Part shown: positions 20,027 through 31,462 of the stretch, piece by piece | Position numbering within the stretch: position 1 is the first letter of the stretch | Layout of the letters: every line of letters begins with the position of its first letter | Assembly (NCBI GenBank): GCA_043228905.1 | Contig: JBHGNT010000012.1 | Location: 8,804,001 to 8,868,000 of the forward strand | Direction: 5' to 3' | DNA: 64,000 nucleotides | DNA from: Azolla caroliniana | Lineage: Eukaryota > Polypodiophyta | Made by a program: the position numbers and the translations under genes | Notes under the pieces: generated by a model | What the model was told of the DNA's origin: nothing | The model's input: the letters and a program-made list of their open reading frames with translations, nothing else | Databases searched by the model: none

Positions 20027-23000
20027 TGAGGCTCCTCACATGGAATGTTCAGGGCTTGGGAGGTTCCTTATACCAAAGATATAGAGGTAGGTTAAGGCAG
20101 GAATTACAAAAGTGTCTCACGAATGGATCGTTGGACATTATGATGTTTCAAGAACATCATTTGAATGAGCAAAGAATAAGGAACTATGGCACTATATTAC
20201 CTGGTAGTTGGGAGATGTTTTGGTCCCCGGCTATTGGCACTAGTGGTACACAAGGCGGGGTGTGTATGGCAATTGCACATCATTGGAAATCGAGTATTAT
20301 ATGCAAAGAGATCATTGTGCCAGGAAGAGCACAATATCTTGTATTACAAGATTTACATACAACTTGGGGTTACTTGAATATCTACGCGCCAAATCATGCA
20401 TCGGCTAGGAAACACTTTTGGTGTGAAATTACAAATGCATTACCAAATGTGTCTCATTGGTGTGTTGCAGGGGATTTTAATAGCTTGAGGACCCAGAGGA
20501 TAGGAAAGGTGGGAGTGTTTCAACAATTCATGGGGAGGAATTAGCAGTATGGGAACGGATGTGTTTGAAATTGAGTATTTTGGATGCATGGCATATGCCT
20601 AATGTTTATAGATCTCAGAATTCCTTGAGTTTCTCATGTTCGGATAGGAGAATAGCTGGAACCAATCTTTCAAGATTGGATAGATTTTATGTGGGGGAGG
20701 CCTTTGTCTTAAATGGGGGAAATATCACTATTATGCCAGGCACAACTTTCTCTGATCATGCTCCTGTTATATTGAGAACCTTTGGGCAATCGAAAAGGGA
20801 GTCCATACGATTTAGGATACCCGAAAAAGTAATGTTACATGATAGATGGTATAATCAAGTGACAGATATTTGGCAGAACAAAGATAATATGGATGCTCCC
20901 ATTACAATCAAAGTGGCTTGTGCTTTGACGGAGATATCACAATATTTTGCGTTAAAATCAAGATCTGAATATATGGAATATCTGGAGAAGGAAAGAAGGA
21001 TGAGGGCAAGATTGATATCTTTGCAAAGATTGCAACAGGGTCGACCAGAGTGTGCGTGGATAGCTTCACATCTTGAAGAAGCCCGAAAACAAGTTCAACA
21101 TATGGAAGAATGTCGTAGTCAATTTAGGTATCACAATTCTGCTTCAAGATGGACGCAAATTGGGGATAGATGTACAAAACAATTTTTTAATATTAAAGGC
21201 CCCAAAAGAGTCTCTAATGTAACCTGTTGTTTGCGGAATGAAAATGGCGAACTTGAAATGGATCCAAATGTTGTGCGGGTAATTGCCACGAAATTCTACG
21301 CTACCCTTTTGTCAGAAGAGCCTATCTCTGAGGAGATAAGCCAAAATAGAATGAAGGTCTGGGCGGAAATTCAACCCAAGGTTACTCAAGCAATGCAAGA
21401 TTCATTGTTGTCACCTATTATAGAATTGGAGTTGGAACAAGCGCTACACTCTTTATCGGACAATAGTTGTCCTGGAGTGGATGGACTTACACCTAAATTC
21501 TACAAGAAATATTGGGGGATACTGAAGAAAGACTTAAAAGATGCTTACCAACATATGTTTGAAAGTGGAGAGATGCCCATGTCGTTATCTGAGGGGCTTA
21601 TTTATCTTATACCTAAAACAGAAGGAGTTTCAGAAGATATTCGTAAGTGGAGGCCAATCACCCTCTTGAATACTAGTTATAAGCTATTTGCAAAGTTGCT
21701 TAGTTCTCGGTTACAAGAGGTATTACCAAAGATAATTCATGTATCGCAAACTGGTTTTATGAGGGAAAGGAGTATTATGGATAATGTTTTTACATTTTGG
21801 GAGGCTACTGCAGTAGCGGTAAAAAACAAACAAAATCTAGCCGTGTTGCTTTTAGATTTTGAGAAAGCGTATGATAGGGTTGACTGGAATTTTTTGGAAG
21901 GTACTATGCATCACTTGGGCTTCAACACGGCATGGATTAAAGGTGTTTCTTGTCTTTATAGAAATGCACACAGTCAGGTGTTGTTGGCAGGTGGAGTAGG
22001 ACCTCGTTTTAACATTACTCGATCAGTTCGCCAAGGATGTCCACTTGCACCATTTTTGTTCCTTCTGTTTGCGGAAGCAATGCATGCATTTATATCATCA
22101 CAATCTATAGGCTTGCGTGGTTTGGCAATGCCAATGCATGGACAAGATATATTGGACTCGGAATTTGCAGATGACACTGCATTATATGTGGATGGGACTC
22201 TAACGAATTTGCAACAAGTACAAGGGGCTTTGTCACAGTTTTGTATAGCGTCTGGAGCTAAGTTAAATTGGGAGAAAACTGTTGCATTTTGGGTAAGCAA
22301 GGAGCCGCCGCCTTGTTGGGCACCGCATCATACTTTCCAATGGACTCAAAGAGGAGTTGCGGTTCGATATCTTGGAGTGCAGGTTGGGATTGATTTGGTT
22401 CCAGAATTACATGCTGCACCATTACTATTAACTTTGAGGAAAAAATTATTCTTGTGGAGTCATGCTAAACTATCTTTGGCCGGTAGAGTGATAGTTGCCA
22501 ACCATGTGCTACTATCTACGGTGTGGTATATAGCCTCATCTTGGATCTTTTCAAAATCGTGCATTGGACAAATTCGAAGGCTGGTTAGGAATTTTATATG
22601 GGCTGGGGAAGATAAGAGTCATGTAAGAGCGAAGGTGGCTTGGAGTACATTGATAGCCCCAAAACAATACGGTGGTTTGGGGATTATAGATCCATTAGAC
22701 CAATGCATGGCCTTGTTAGCAAAACTAATAATTCGTGGCCTTTTACCAGGACATGCTCCTTGGAAGCAATTACTTATGCAAAGATTGTATAGTTGTGCTC
22801 CGTCGATGGGTGGATTATGGGCTGATAGCATAAGGTGGATTTTTATACCAGACAAGAAACATGTTATGTCTAGGAATTGGGAAGACAAATTTTTTAATGG
22901 TCTTCTACGAGCATGGGAGCATGTACATAAAGGGTTGGAACATGGTGTACCAACATGTGAGGACGAATACTTGAGACAAAACTTAGTGTGGAATCCGAAT

Positions 23001-24195
23001 ATGCGTTTGCCATCAGGGCACATGTTGGGGTCCCGAACGCGATTGGATTGGGCCAAGCTCGATGTAGGGCCAGGAGCGTCCGTTGATGCATGGAAATCAT
23101 TTCATACTCTGAATATAAATGACAGATCAGAATTCTTGTCTTCCTTGAGAGGGGGGCTGATTATGTGGGACCAAGTGCAGTCAGTTTTGGGGCACTCTGA
23201 CGTTACGATATGGTCCTTTAACCCTCCCAAGTGGGAAGGAGCATTTACGAGGCTTCAAGTGCTAGTGGGGGTAAGGGGACATTTGTCTTGCGGACGATGT
23301 CAAGACTATGAGGTGGAGGAAGATGGCAGTATAAGTAGTGCAACGATATAAACAGAGATCTTGCAATATGCTACATTTTCTAAAATAAGGGTCCTTGCTT
23401 ATGACGGATCTAAGTGGCTCATCGACCCACAAGTTGAGGCGGTCAAGGAGCATTGGAAACTGAGAGTTTTTGAAAAGAAACCTTTGATAAGGTTGCAATG
23501 GGATCCGGGAGAATTTTGGTGGAAAGATCCGTTTGATCGTATGGGAAAAAGGTATGGTTTTTTTCAGTATTCAGTTAAGATGGGACGACACATTTTGGCA
23601 GCTCAACGTAGGACTACACCACGAGCTAGTCAATTTTGGAACCACCAAGGGATCACATCGGAATTCCTAACAAAGTTTTGGGGAACATTATGGAAAAGGA
23701 AGCAAGATATGAAAATAAATGTCTTCCAATGGTTAGTAATACATAGAGCATTGCCAATTGGCCAATGGTTGCAACAATCAGCTGCACCGACCGCATGCAT
23801 CTATTGTTGTTGTCAGATGGAGACATTGAAACATTGCTTGTGGGAATGTCATGCTGCACAGCAAGTTTGGAGGCGAGTGTTCCGAGTTCTTGCCTTTATG
23901 TTTAGGGATTGCAGTGTTTCGTGGGGTATGGTAGTATGGGCCACAGTGGCACAAGTGGTGTGGCCATATGATGCATGCCCAAATGACACGATTATTAGAA
24001 TTCAAGGAGGAAGGATAATGGCGGTGCAACAAAGTCAAATGGAGGCTCCTTACATGTTAAAGACAATGCAAGAGGTATGGGAGCTACTATGCACCACCAC
24101 AATGTGGTTTATTTGGACTGCTAGGTGTTCTAAGGTGTTTGGTAATACTACTATTCATCCAGTGGAAAGTACACGGAATGTCTGGATGGAGATGG

Positions 24196-24283
24196 TGTTG
24201 GAGACAAGGTCGTCTATGCGGAAGATTAAGAAGCATTCGATTCTGTTCTGTACCTGCGTATGACAGTTTCTAGGTCGTTGCAC

Positions 24284-24320
<37 letters not shown>

Positions 24321-24505
24321 CACAAAACGACTCTTTTTAGGCATAAAGCAATAATACAACCCAACCTTACAAAAAGGTTACAAGGTCACTATATATAGTG
24401 ACAGACTTAGGGCATCTACCATTTATGCTAATTACACAAATGGCCCAAACTTGATCTATACAAAGGGATAGTGTGAATACGTCCATTATACACTTGTATT
24501 CGACA
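24196..24505 (-). repeat. 3' LTR of the young Copia
   Basis: On + it reads TGTTGGAGACAAGG...TATTCGACA, 310 bp. Identical to 29427-29735 apart from the final A. Contains TATATATAG near 24391-24399. Confidence 0.95.
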
Positions 24506-24515
24506 CTCCCCCGTA
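24506..24515 (-). other. Polypurine tract of the young Copia
   Basis: The - strand reads ACGGGGGAG immediately before the LTR start TGTCGAATAC. Primer for plus-strand DNA synthesis. Confidence 0.8.
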
Positions 24516-24698
24516 ATGGGCGTATACATGGGTTATCTAAGATTACAGGCATAAACCTAGGTTCTCGGACATATCAGTTTTGTTCGAGTCGGCAGGGTCC
24601 GAAGGCAGAAGACCGAACTGGTCGGGTCGGAAGAGTTGAAGCCAATCATTAAGGAACTGATGTCGGTTGTCGGAAACCATCCTGCGATGTGTCCGGCT

Positions 24699-27600
24699 CT
24701 AACCGGACTGGTTTGTCGTTACGCCCATCTGATGCCGAAGGGACCGAAAGCGGTCTGCCGAAAGACACTTGGTCATTCCATCTGCGACATTGTCGGTTGT
24801 GGATATTTTCTCTAGACTGATTTTCCCTGAAATGACGCAGTCCCGAACGAAGTGATATCGAACGTCGATATGTTTGGAGGCGTTGTGGTGAAACCGGATT
24901 TCTCGACAAGGCAACAGCACCTTGACTGTCGCTATAGACAACTGGGGCCGAGTCATGGTCGACTTGTCGAAACGTGTGCGCCAGCCGACCGAGCCACAAA
25001 GCTTCTTTTGCAGCGTCGGATGCAGCTACATATTCTGCTTCGGTCGTTGAGGTCGCTGTGCACTCCTGAAGTTTCGACTTCCACGAAATTGCTCCATTGC
25101 CGAATTTGAAGCAGTATCCAGTTGTTGATTTCCGACTGTCTATACAGCCGGCGAAGTCCGAGTCGGTGTAACCGACTACGCCTGTAGTTGAGTTCGGACC
25201 GAAAAGAATGCCGTGGTCTTTTGTGCCAGCCAGATATTTGAACACATGCTTGACTGCGTTCCAATGCGATCGGCCAGGATTGTGCATAAATCTGCTAACG
25301 ACTCCTACGGCATGAGAAATATCAGGCCGTGTCGCGACCATCAGGTACATAAGGGAGCCGACTGCCGGTGCATACGGTACCGACTTCATATCTTCCCCCT
25401 CCGGACCGGATGTCGGGAAGTCTCGCTGAGAGAGCCGAAGATTCATGGGGAGCGGGGTTGAAGCAGATTTGGCTGATTGCATGTTGAAGCGTTCCAAGAC
25501 ACGTCCGATATAGTCGGTCTGAGACAAGAAAAGATGTCGTTGATCGCGATGCCGACTAATCTTCATGCCAAGTATGTGTCGTGCCGGACCGAGGTCCTTC
25601 ATGGCAAACTTCAACCGCAGTTGCCGAATGAGATCGGCAAGTTCGCCCGCGTGGCGTCCAGAAATTAGCATGTCGTCCACGTAAATGATGAGGAAGATGG
25701 GTGATCCATCTTGAGCTGTGTTGGTAAAAAAACAATGGTCCTCATCGCTTTTTGAGAAGCCGATCGATTGGATGAAGTCGTCGAACTTCTTGTACCATTG
25801 TCGTGGTGCCTGTTTGAGGCCGTATAGACTCTTCCTGAGTCGGCAGACTAGATGTTCTTGGCCAGTTACCACGAAGCCTTTTGGCTGCTCCATATAAATT
25901 TCCTCTTCAAGATCACCATGGAGGAATGCTGTTTTGACATCTAGCTGAATCAGCTCCAAGTTGTCGGCTGCCACTACGCCGAGTAGAAAACGAAGAGTTG
26001 TCATTTTCACCACTGGTGAAAAAATCTCGTCGAAGTCGACGCCATATTCTTGTCGGAAGCCCTTCGCAACTAATCTGGCCTTGTACTTTGGGGTGGTCGA
26101 ATCAAACGTCTCTTTTAGTCGATAAACCCACTTGCAAGGAAGAGCACGTCGGTTCCTAGGTAATTCGACCAGATCCCAAGTCTTGTTTGCCCGAATGGAG
26201 TGCATTTCCGACTCCATCGCCAGATGCCAGGTGGCGGAATCGACAGATGTCGATGCTTCTTCGTAAGACGTCGGTTCGCCGGCGTCGGTGAAGAAAATTC
26301 CAGGAGAATACCTCTCCGGAGGTTGCGACAGTCTCTCGGATCGTCGAGGTATGATTGGACTGGTCGCATCGGGTATCGAGGTCGGATGGTCCGAAAGCTG
26401 CTGTGCCGAGTCAGAGTTGTCCGAATCGGTAGTGTAAGGTTCAGCTACCCGTGAAGCTGACCGTGTGTTAAGAGCGGGGCCTTCTTGAAGGGTCGGCACA
26501 TCGGAAAATGTTACCCTTCGGACTTCGATCGGTGTTTTGACTGATGGATTCATAGCCGACTCGTTGAACACAACGTCCAAACTTCGGACGATTTGTCTGC
26601 GTTCGGGATCCCAGAGTCGGTATCCCATTTCGCCGTCGGATCCATATCCAAGGAAAATGCATTTCCTGGACCGAGGTGCAAGTTTTCGGCGATCATCTTT
26701 CGGAATAAGGGCGTACGCCTCGCATCCGAAGATCCTCAGCTTGTCATAATTCGGCTTACTGCCGATCCATAGTTCCTGAGGAATTTGAAGTCCTAGAGGT
26801 CTGCTTGGCGACATATTGATTATGTGTACTGCCGTGAGTAGAGCCTCTGCCCAGAAGCCATCCGACAGTCCGGAGTGTTGGAGCATGGAAACTATCCGTT
26901 CTTGGATTGTCCGATTCATGCGTTCTGCAATCCCGTTTTGCTCCGGACTGTGTGGTGCCGTAAATTCACGTCGGATGCCGCGTTGTCGGCAGAATTTGAC
27001 GAATTCTTCTGATTTGAACTCTCCCCCATTGTCGGTCCGAAAGCATTTCAGTTTTCGGTCGGTTTGATTTTCTACCATAGCGAGCCAATCGGAGAAGATC
27101 GAGAAGACACGATCTTTGGTGCGAATTGGATAAGCCCACACCTTTCGAGTCGAATCGTCAATAAAACTGACGAAGTAAGAGGCACCGCCGAGAGACTGAT
27201 GCGGCATTGGGCCACAGACGTCCGAGTGGACCAAATCGAGAGGTCTCGTTTCTCTTGGTGCTGATGTCGGGTGTGATGCGGCTGCTTGTTTGCCATACTG
27301 GCAATGCTCGCAGAATTGATGGTCGGAGAAGGAGAGTTTGGGGATGTATCCGGCTCTAGATAGATGCGTAATGCCGGCCTTGCTGAGGTGTCCTAATCTT
27401 CTGTGCCATAGTGATGACACAGGAATATCCACCAAAAACAGGTTACCCTCTCTGAGCGTAACATGTAATGGATACAGTGAGTGTATTTTGGGTCCTCTAG
27501 CAAGCAGGAGGTTCCCCCTGTGGAGTGTCCACCCTCCCGAAGAAAAACCGGCACGAATGCCGTCTTCATCTAGTTGTCCGACTGAGATCAATGGCCTTGA

Positions 27601-28722
27601 GAGCTCGGGTACATGTCGGACATTGTGAAGTACAAGTGTAGAGCAACCTGCAAGGTTGAGCTCTACTGTGCCGATTCCAATGATGTCACAGTGTTGCGAG
27701 TTACCGACTCGAACTGAGTCGGAGTGACGGATCGTATATTGCCGAAATTGGGATCGATGAGGAGTCACGTGAAATGACGCGCCCGAATCTAAGAGCCATG
27801 TGCTCGATTCTTCAGTCGTGAGCAGAACTTCTGATCCGACTGGATTTTCGATTGATAGTATATTCGGGTCGTTTGGTAGCACATCAGCTGAGAAGCTGAC
27901 GTAATTGATCTCCTCATGCCGGCCACTCTTCTTGTCTGATCTCTGAGACTTGTCGTTCTTGTTCTTGAGTGCGCGGCAGTCGGCTTTGATGTGTCCGGGT
28001 TTCTTGCAATAGTTGCAGATTCGATTATCCCGTGACTGGCTCCGTCTTCGCTGATTGTTCGGCGGCCGTGAGGAATCTCTTCCTCGTATGTTCGATCGGT
28101 CTGTCGAACCTTGTACTACGTAAGCGTCGTCTGTTGAGTCTTTGGCGAAAGACTTTCTCCGAGCTGCTTCGGTCAGGATTGCGCTCGTGACTTCGGAGTA
28201 TTTAACAGCCGTGGTTGACGCGTTGCACACGGTTGTGACGAAAGTTTCCCATGATGAGGGAAGGCTGCTCATGAGTATCATTGCTCTGAGTTCATCCTCG
28301 ATTGCCGTCCCCTGTGACGAGATTTGGGAGCTTATGCTTTCGTACTCATTGAGATGTGCTTGAACCGAATCGGATTCTTTCATCCGCAAGTTGTAGAGGC
28401 GCCGGATCAGAAACATCTTCGTTGCAGCGACCTTCTTTTCGTAGGTGTCCGACAGTGTTTTCCACAGTTCGAATGCTGTCGTACACGATTGCACCGTAAA
28501 GTATACCGATTCCGATAGGTGCATCCGAATCGTGGCGCGAACGATTCTGTCCAGCTTCTGCCACTCAATTGGTTTGTATCCTTCTGGAGGTTCTTCATTT
28601 TCGATGGGATCGATTTGCCCCTTGACTATGAGATAGTCCTGCATTTGCTCCTTCCAGAAGTTGAAGTTCGATCCATCGAACTTTCGTAGACTCATTTCTG
28701 ACGAGCCGGATGTTGATGCCAT
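24699..28722 (-). CDS. Copia gag-pol polyprotein, intact except for a one-base frameshift in RNase H
   Basis: Single frame from the ATG at 28722 (MASTSGSSEMSLRKFDGSNF). Domains in order: UBN2-type gag, CCHC knuckle CNYCKKPGHIKADC, protease STWLLDSGASFHVTPH, GAG-pre-integrase SLWHRRLGHL, integrase HSDVCGPM..FIDDSTRKVWAY..RTDNGGEFKS..SPEQNGIAERMNRT, reverse transcriptase WVYRLK..ARLVAKGF..LDVKTAFLHGDLEEEIYM..GLKQAPRQWYKKF..IIYVDDML, and RNase H GYTDSDFAG..TEAEYVAAS. All catalytic motifs (DSG, D-D-E, YVDDM) are present. At 24891-24893 an AAA (one A more than the frame needs) shifts the end of RNase H. The correct C-terminus (KHIDVRYHFVRD..DNVADGMTKCL) follows in the other frame and ends at 24699. 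TNT1-94-like lineage. Confidence 0.9.
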
Positions 28723-28725
28723 CAA

Positions 28726-29406
28726 ATTTGGTTTCGGTTGACGAAGCTCGGTTCGGAGTTGACTACGAACCTTGTTGGAGTGCAGCCGGTTGGCTCACCC
28801 GATATCGTTCTAGTCGGATTTGAACCCGAGTCGGTTCGGCTTCGGATATATGTATTGTTGAACTTGCTCGAATTGACTCCGGTAACTTGAGGGACAGAAC
28901 CGACTGGTCTTCCCGAATGTTGCCGAGTCGGAGTGAGCCCGGTTCGCTTCCGAATATATATGCCAAATACCGATTATTGAATCCGATTGTCTGGACCGAT
29001 TCTGCTTCGGGTGACTGCAGCGACGAGAGAGACGGATCCAACTGATCCTCTCGAATGTCGATCAGCCGGATGAAGCACGAATTGGGGTTGTTGTCTTGAG
29101 ACCGATCTGCACCGAGTGGTTACAATGAGCGGCGAGCAGCGTTTGATGACCTCTTCGGATGCCGTTTAACCGAGTGGAGCACGATCGTGTCAATGTTGCA
29201 CAAGGGGATTTCACCTCGAGCGGTTACGATCACAAGAAACAGAGTACAACCGGCTGGCTTACTCCAAGCGAAGATGATCTAACGCGATGAGATGCAAGCC
29301 TCGTTTTTTTTTCTTTTTCTTCTTCTCTCTTCTTCGAATGACGCAGGAAACCGATTGCTGTGCAGGCTGAGACGACGTCCGACAGCGGATTGAAGGACCG
29401 AATACT
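28726..29406. other. Untranslated leader of the young Copia
   Basis: About 0.7 kb between the primer site and the gag start. No long frame with family similarity. Probably holds the packaging signal. Confidence 0.6.
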
Positions 29407-29424
29407 GTGCAGGCTCTGATACCA
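29407..29424 (-). promoter_or_regulatory. Primer-binding site (initiator tRNA-Met) of the young Copia
   Basis: The - strand reads TGGTATCAGAGCCTGCAC, two bases after the 5' LTR end ..CCAACA. This is the plant initiator-Met complement and fixes the element's direction. Confidence 0.9.
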
Positions 29425-29426
29425 GA

Positions 29427-29514
29427 TGTTGGAGACAAGGTCGTCTATGCGGAAGATTAAGAAGCATTCGATTCTGTTCTGTACCTGCGTATGACAGTTT
29501 CTAGGTCGTTGCAC

Positions 29515-29551
<37 letters not shown>

Positions 29552-29735
29552 CACAAAACGACTCTTTTTAGGCATAAAGCAATAATACAACCCAACCTTA
29601 CAAAAAGGTTACAAGGTCACTATATATAGTGACAGACTTAGGGCATCTACCATTTATGCTAATTACACAAATGGCCCAAACTTGATCTATACAAAGGGAT
29701 AGTGTGAATACGTCCATTATACACTTGTATTCGAC
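29427..29735 (-). repeat. 5' LTR of the young Copia
   Basis: 309 bp, identical to 24196-24504. Carries the element promoter on the - strand. Confidence 0.95.
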
Positions 29736-30075
29736 GATGGTACATACCTTGAAAGGACAGTATGAGGATATTAAAGGTGAGACAGATGTTGCAGTGTTGC
29801 AACGTCTCGAATTTATTGTCTATTGGAAGAAGACCCCTTTTCTCACAATACAAAATTCAAGACCTAAATGGTGCTTAGCGCCACCAGTATGGTTGTTCCC
29901 ACCACGAATCACATAACTTGGTTAAGGAGTGGTGGAGTGTTGAGGGATGGGACCTAAGGAAGAATGCACCAGATCAATGGTAGCTTGATGGTAGGTCAAT
30001 TTTTTGTAATGTTGTTCATAACTAATGAAAGGATATTTTTCCCGGAAAAAGAAAAGAAAAGAATGTGTATGTATA

Positions 30076-30193
30076 TATGTAATATGTCATTTTTATGTAT
30101 GTATTATGTATATATGTATGTCAGTGACTAATTTAAACCCCTTTTGATGAACTCACATGCTATCATACAAGTTTTGACAGTGAAGCCCCCGGG
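30076..30193. repeat. Right end of the outer transposon with terminal inverted repeat
   Basis: Microsatellite remnant, about 60 bp of unique subterminal sequence, then TGAAGCCCCCGGG at 30181-30193, the inverted copy of 731-743. Confidence 0.8.
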
Positions 30194-30201
30194 GTCTCAC
30201 C

Positions 30202-30421
30202 GCTGAAGACGAAGAATCAGGTGTTGGCCGTCTTCAAGGAGTTCCACACAAGAGTGGAAAGAGAAACTGGCCAGAAGCTGAAAGCAGTTTGAGCCGACAA
30301 TGGGGGAGAGTACCTAGGGTAGTTCAAGGAATACTGCCGATCAAAAGGAATCTGCCTCGAGTTTACCGTGTCGAAGACGCCAGAGTTGAACAGAGTGGCC
30401 GAAAGAATGAACCGAACTGTA
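30202..30421 (+). pseudogene. Copia integrase fragment, continuation of 1-730
   Basis: In frame with 1-730 once the outer transposon is removed: PLKTKNQVLAVFKEFHTRVE, then ADNGGEYLG, FTVSKTPELNRVAERMNRT. Stops replace residues before ADNGGEY (TGA, expected Arg codon) and after YLG (TAG). The catalytic Glu of AERMNRT is present. A solo LTR interrupts it at 30422. Confidence 0.85.
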
Positions 30422-30985
30422 TGTTATGATATGGCTCCGAAGAGATTCGAACCCATTACCTTGTGTTACATGGGCTAAACCCTTGCCATTAAACCATGAA
30501 TTGTAATACAAAAAGTATTAGTTTCATTTATTATTTCTATAGGAAATTCATGTATATTCTAGATTACGCTGAAACATTCTAGAAACTTCAAGAGTAATCT
30601 TGAGAACACTATAAATAGAGGCAAAAGGCATTATTCCGAACCAATTCGGTTCAATGTGAGTTGTTCTTGTATCTTTCTTCTTATAATATAATATACTTCT
30701 TGTTGTCATCATTATCTCTCTCTCTCTCTCCTCTCATGTGGTTCTCACACACTCTTTCCCTTCTTAGTACTAATCCTCATAAGCCTCCTAGTTGTTCTTG
30801 TATCTTTGAACTTCTTATAATATAATATACTTCTTGTTGTCATCATTATATCTCTCTCTCTCTCTCTTTCTCTCTCTCTCCTCTCACATGGTTCTCACAC
30901 ACTCTTTCCCTTTTTAGTACTAATTCTCATTCTTCTCCTCTACCTTCCGTACTAATTCTCCTTGCCTCTAGTACTATCCCTAACA
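30422..30985 (+). mobile_element. Solo LTR (564 bp) inserted in the old Copia integrase
   Basis: Begins TGTTATG and ends CCTAACA, so the ends are TGTTA..TAACA inverted. Flanks are CTGTA (30417-30421) and CCATA (30986-30990), a possible decayed 5-bp duplication differing by two transitions. Without it the integrase reads RTVMKRVWAPLDE. A TATAAATAG box at 30610 sets the + orientation. Bases 30663-30775 and 30789-30925 are an internal duplication around ATACTTCTTGTTGTCATCAT and a CT tract. An antisense tRNA-like module lies just inside its 5' end. Confidence 0.75.
30432..30496 (-). other. Antisense tRNA-like sequence in the solo LTR
   Basis: The - strand has an A-box-like TGGTTTAATGGCAAGG, a TAACAC anticodon-loop-like stretch, and T-arm GGTTCGAATC followed by CTTCGGAGCCA. 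The 5' acceptor strand is missing, so it is a tRNA relic (closest in style to tRNA-Val), not a working gene. It starts 10 bp inside the LTR. Confidence 0.6.
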
Positions 30986-31462
30986 CCATAATGAAGAGAG
31001 TCTGGGCACCCTTGGACGAAGACACACCACAGAGAGTATGGACCGGTAAAGACGTGTCTTACCGGCATCTGAAGGTGTTCGGTTGTCTCACTCACGACCA
31101 TTGCCAACTTGGAGTTGGAGAAGAAGATAGTGAACTCCGGGTCGAACGACAGAGATCGATCGAAAGATACAGGGACCCATCCAGCCGGAAGTCGGATGAC
31201 ACTCGATGAACTGGCTGGATTCAAACGAGGAACCGAACTGACCAAAGAAGAATTGGACACCGGAACTAGACAAGGCCCTGAATTGGATTCAGATAAAGAG
31301 CAGACGGAGGAACCGGTGGTCGAGAACCAAGAACGGAGATATCCTCTTAGAGAGAGAAGAACCCCTTGGAGATTTCCGGATGTAGAACGTGTACTGCTGA
31401 CCGACGAGGGGAACCTGGAAAGCTTCAAAGAAGCAAAGAACAACACCCACCACTGCAAGTGA
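30986..31462 (+). pseudogene. Copia integrase C-terminus and linker fragment
   Basis: Reads RVWAPLDEDTPQRVW, then VFGCLTHDHC (the FGC motif after the integrase core). The frame then shifts with loss of sequence to the Asp/Glu-rich linker and YPLRERRTPWRF..ESFKEAKNNTHHCK, which normally precedes the reverse transcriptase. Bases after 31462 are unrelated. The reverse transcriptase of a matching element appears at 45829, with about 80 codons missing between. Confidence 0.75.

Larger units (their letters stand above)
24196..29735 (-). mobile_element. Very young, nearly intact Copia retrotransposon with identical LTRs
   Basis: 5,540 bp on the - strand. LTRs at 24196-24505 (3') and 29427-29735 (5') show no difference over 309 bp by eye, including a 30-bp GA tract. 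GATGG occurs at 24191-24195 and 29736-29740, a 5-bp target duplication. The 5' LTR is followed by an initiator-Met primer site and the 3' LTR is preceded by a purine tract. The gag-pol frame is intact except for one base. The terminal A of the outer 5' LTR end is missing. Inserted in L1 ORF2. Confidence 0.95.
20020..29916 (+). pseudogene. L1 ORF2: endonuclease, reverse transcriptase, zf-RVT; broken at three points
   Basis: AP-type endonuclease at 20020-20544 starts MRLLTWNVQGLGG and includes FQEHHLN, IYAPNH and VAGDFN. After ..SLRT a one-base deletion in the C tract at 20492-20494 shifts the frame; the continuation is open from there to 23351. The reverse transcriptase spans about 21470-22300, with LIPKTEG, RKWRPITLLNTSYK, LLLDFEKAYDRVDW, RQGCPLAPFLF and the catalytic EFADDTAL. 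A single in-frame TAA at 23349-23351 interrupts, and the same frame then runs through 23352-24195 with the zf-RVT region (FWGTLWKRKQDMKINVFQWL, CIYC.. then LKHCLWEC). At 24195 a Copia is inserted; the frame resumes exactly at 29737 and ends at 29914-29916. Nicks target DNA and primes reverse transcription in intact relatives. About 1,390 codons in all. Confidence 0.85.
18253..30058 (+). mobile_element. Near-full-length L1 (LINE), about 6.3 kb, split by a Copia insertion
   Basis: The 17-bp AAGAATGTGTATGTATA at 18236-18252 is repeated exactly at 30059-30075, a typical L1 target duplication, though partly microsatellite in character. Between them lie ORF1 with CCHC knuckles, ORF2 with endonuclease, reverse transcriptase and a zf-RVT C-terminus, a 3' UTR of about 140 bp and an A-rich end (GGAAAAAGAAAAGAAAAG). 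Removing the 5.5 kb Copia leaves about 6.3 kb, the usual size. Only about 23 bp precede the ORF1 start, so the 5' UTR is absent or truncated. There are three lesions in the ORFs besides the insertion. Confidence 0.85.
731..30193. mobile_element. Outer DNA transposon (29.5 kb including nested elements), hAT-like target duplication
   Basis: The element is bounded by a perfect 13-bp terminal inverted repeat, CCCGGGGGCTTCA, at 731-743 and, inverted, at 30181-30193. It is flanked by GTCTCACC at 723-730 and 30194-30201; the shared flank is 10 bp, so the target duplication is 8-10 bp. Deleting the insert plus one duplication rejoins the interrupted Copia integrase in frame (..SWVS/PLKTKN..), so this is a real insertion. 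Without the inner transposon and the L1, its own sequence is about 6 kb: 744-6634, 18214-18252 and 30076-30180, mostly TATG-type microsatellite plus gene-like fragments. No transposase of its own is visible, so it is probably non-autonomous. An 8-bp duplication fits hAT; 9 bp would fit Mutator. The superfamily is inference. Confidence 0.8.

Noticed and set aside
18200-30160. Common ancestry of the inner and outer DNA transposons from a shared ACTCACATGCT near both right ends
   Set aside because: Only 11 bp match, the terminal repeats differ completely (GGGTAAAAGC versus CCCGGGGGCT), and the distance from the end differs.
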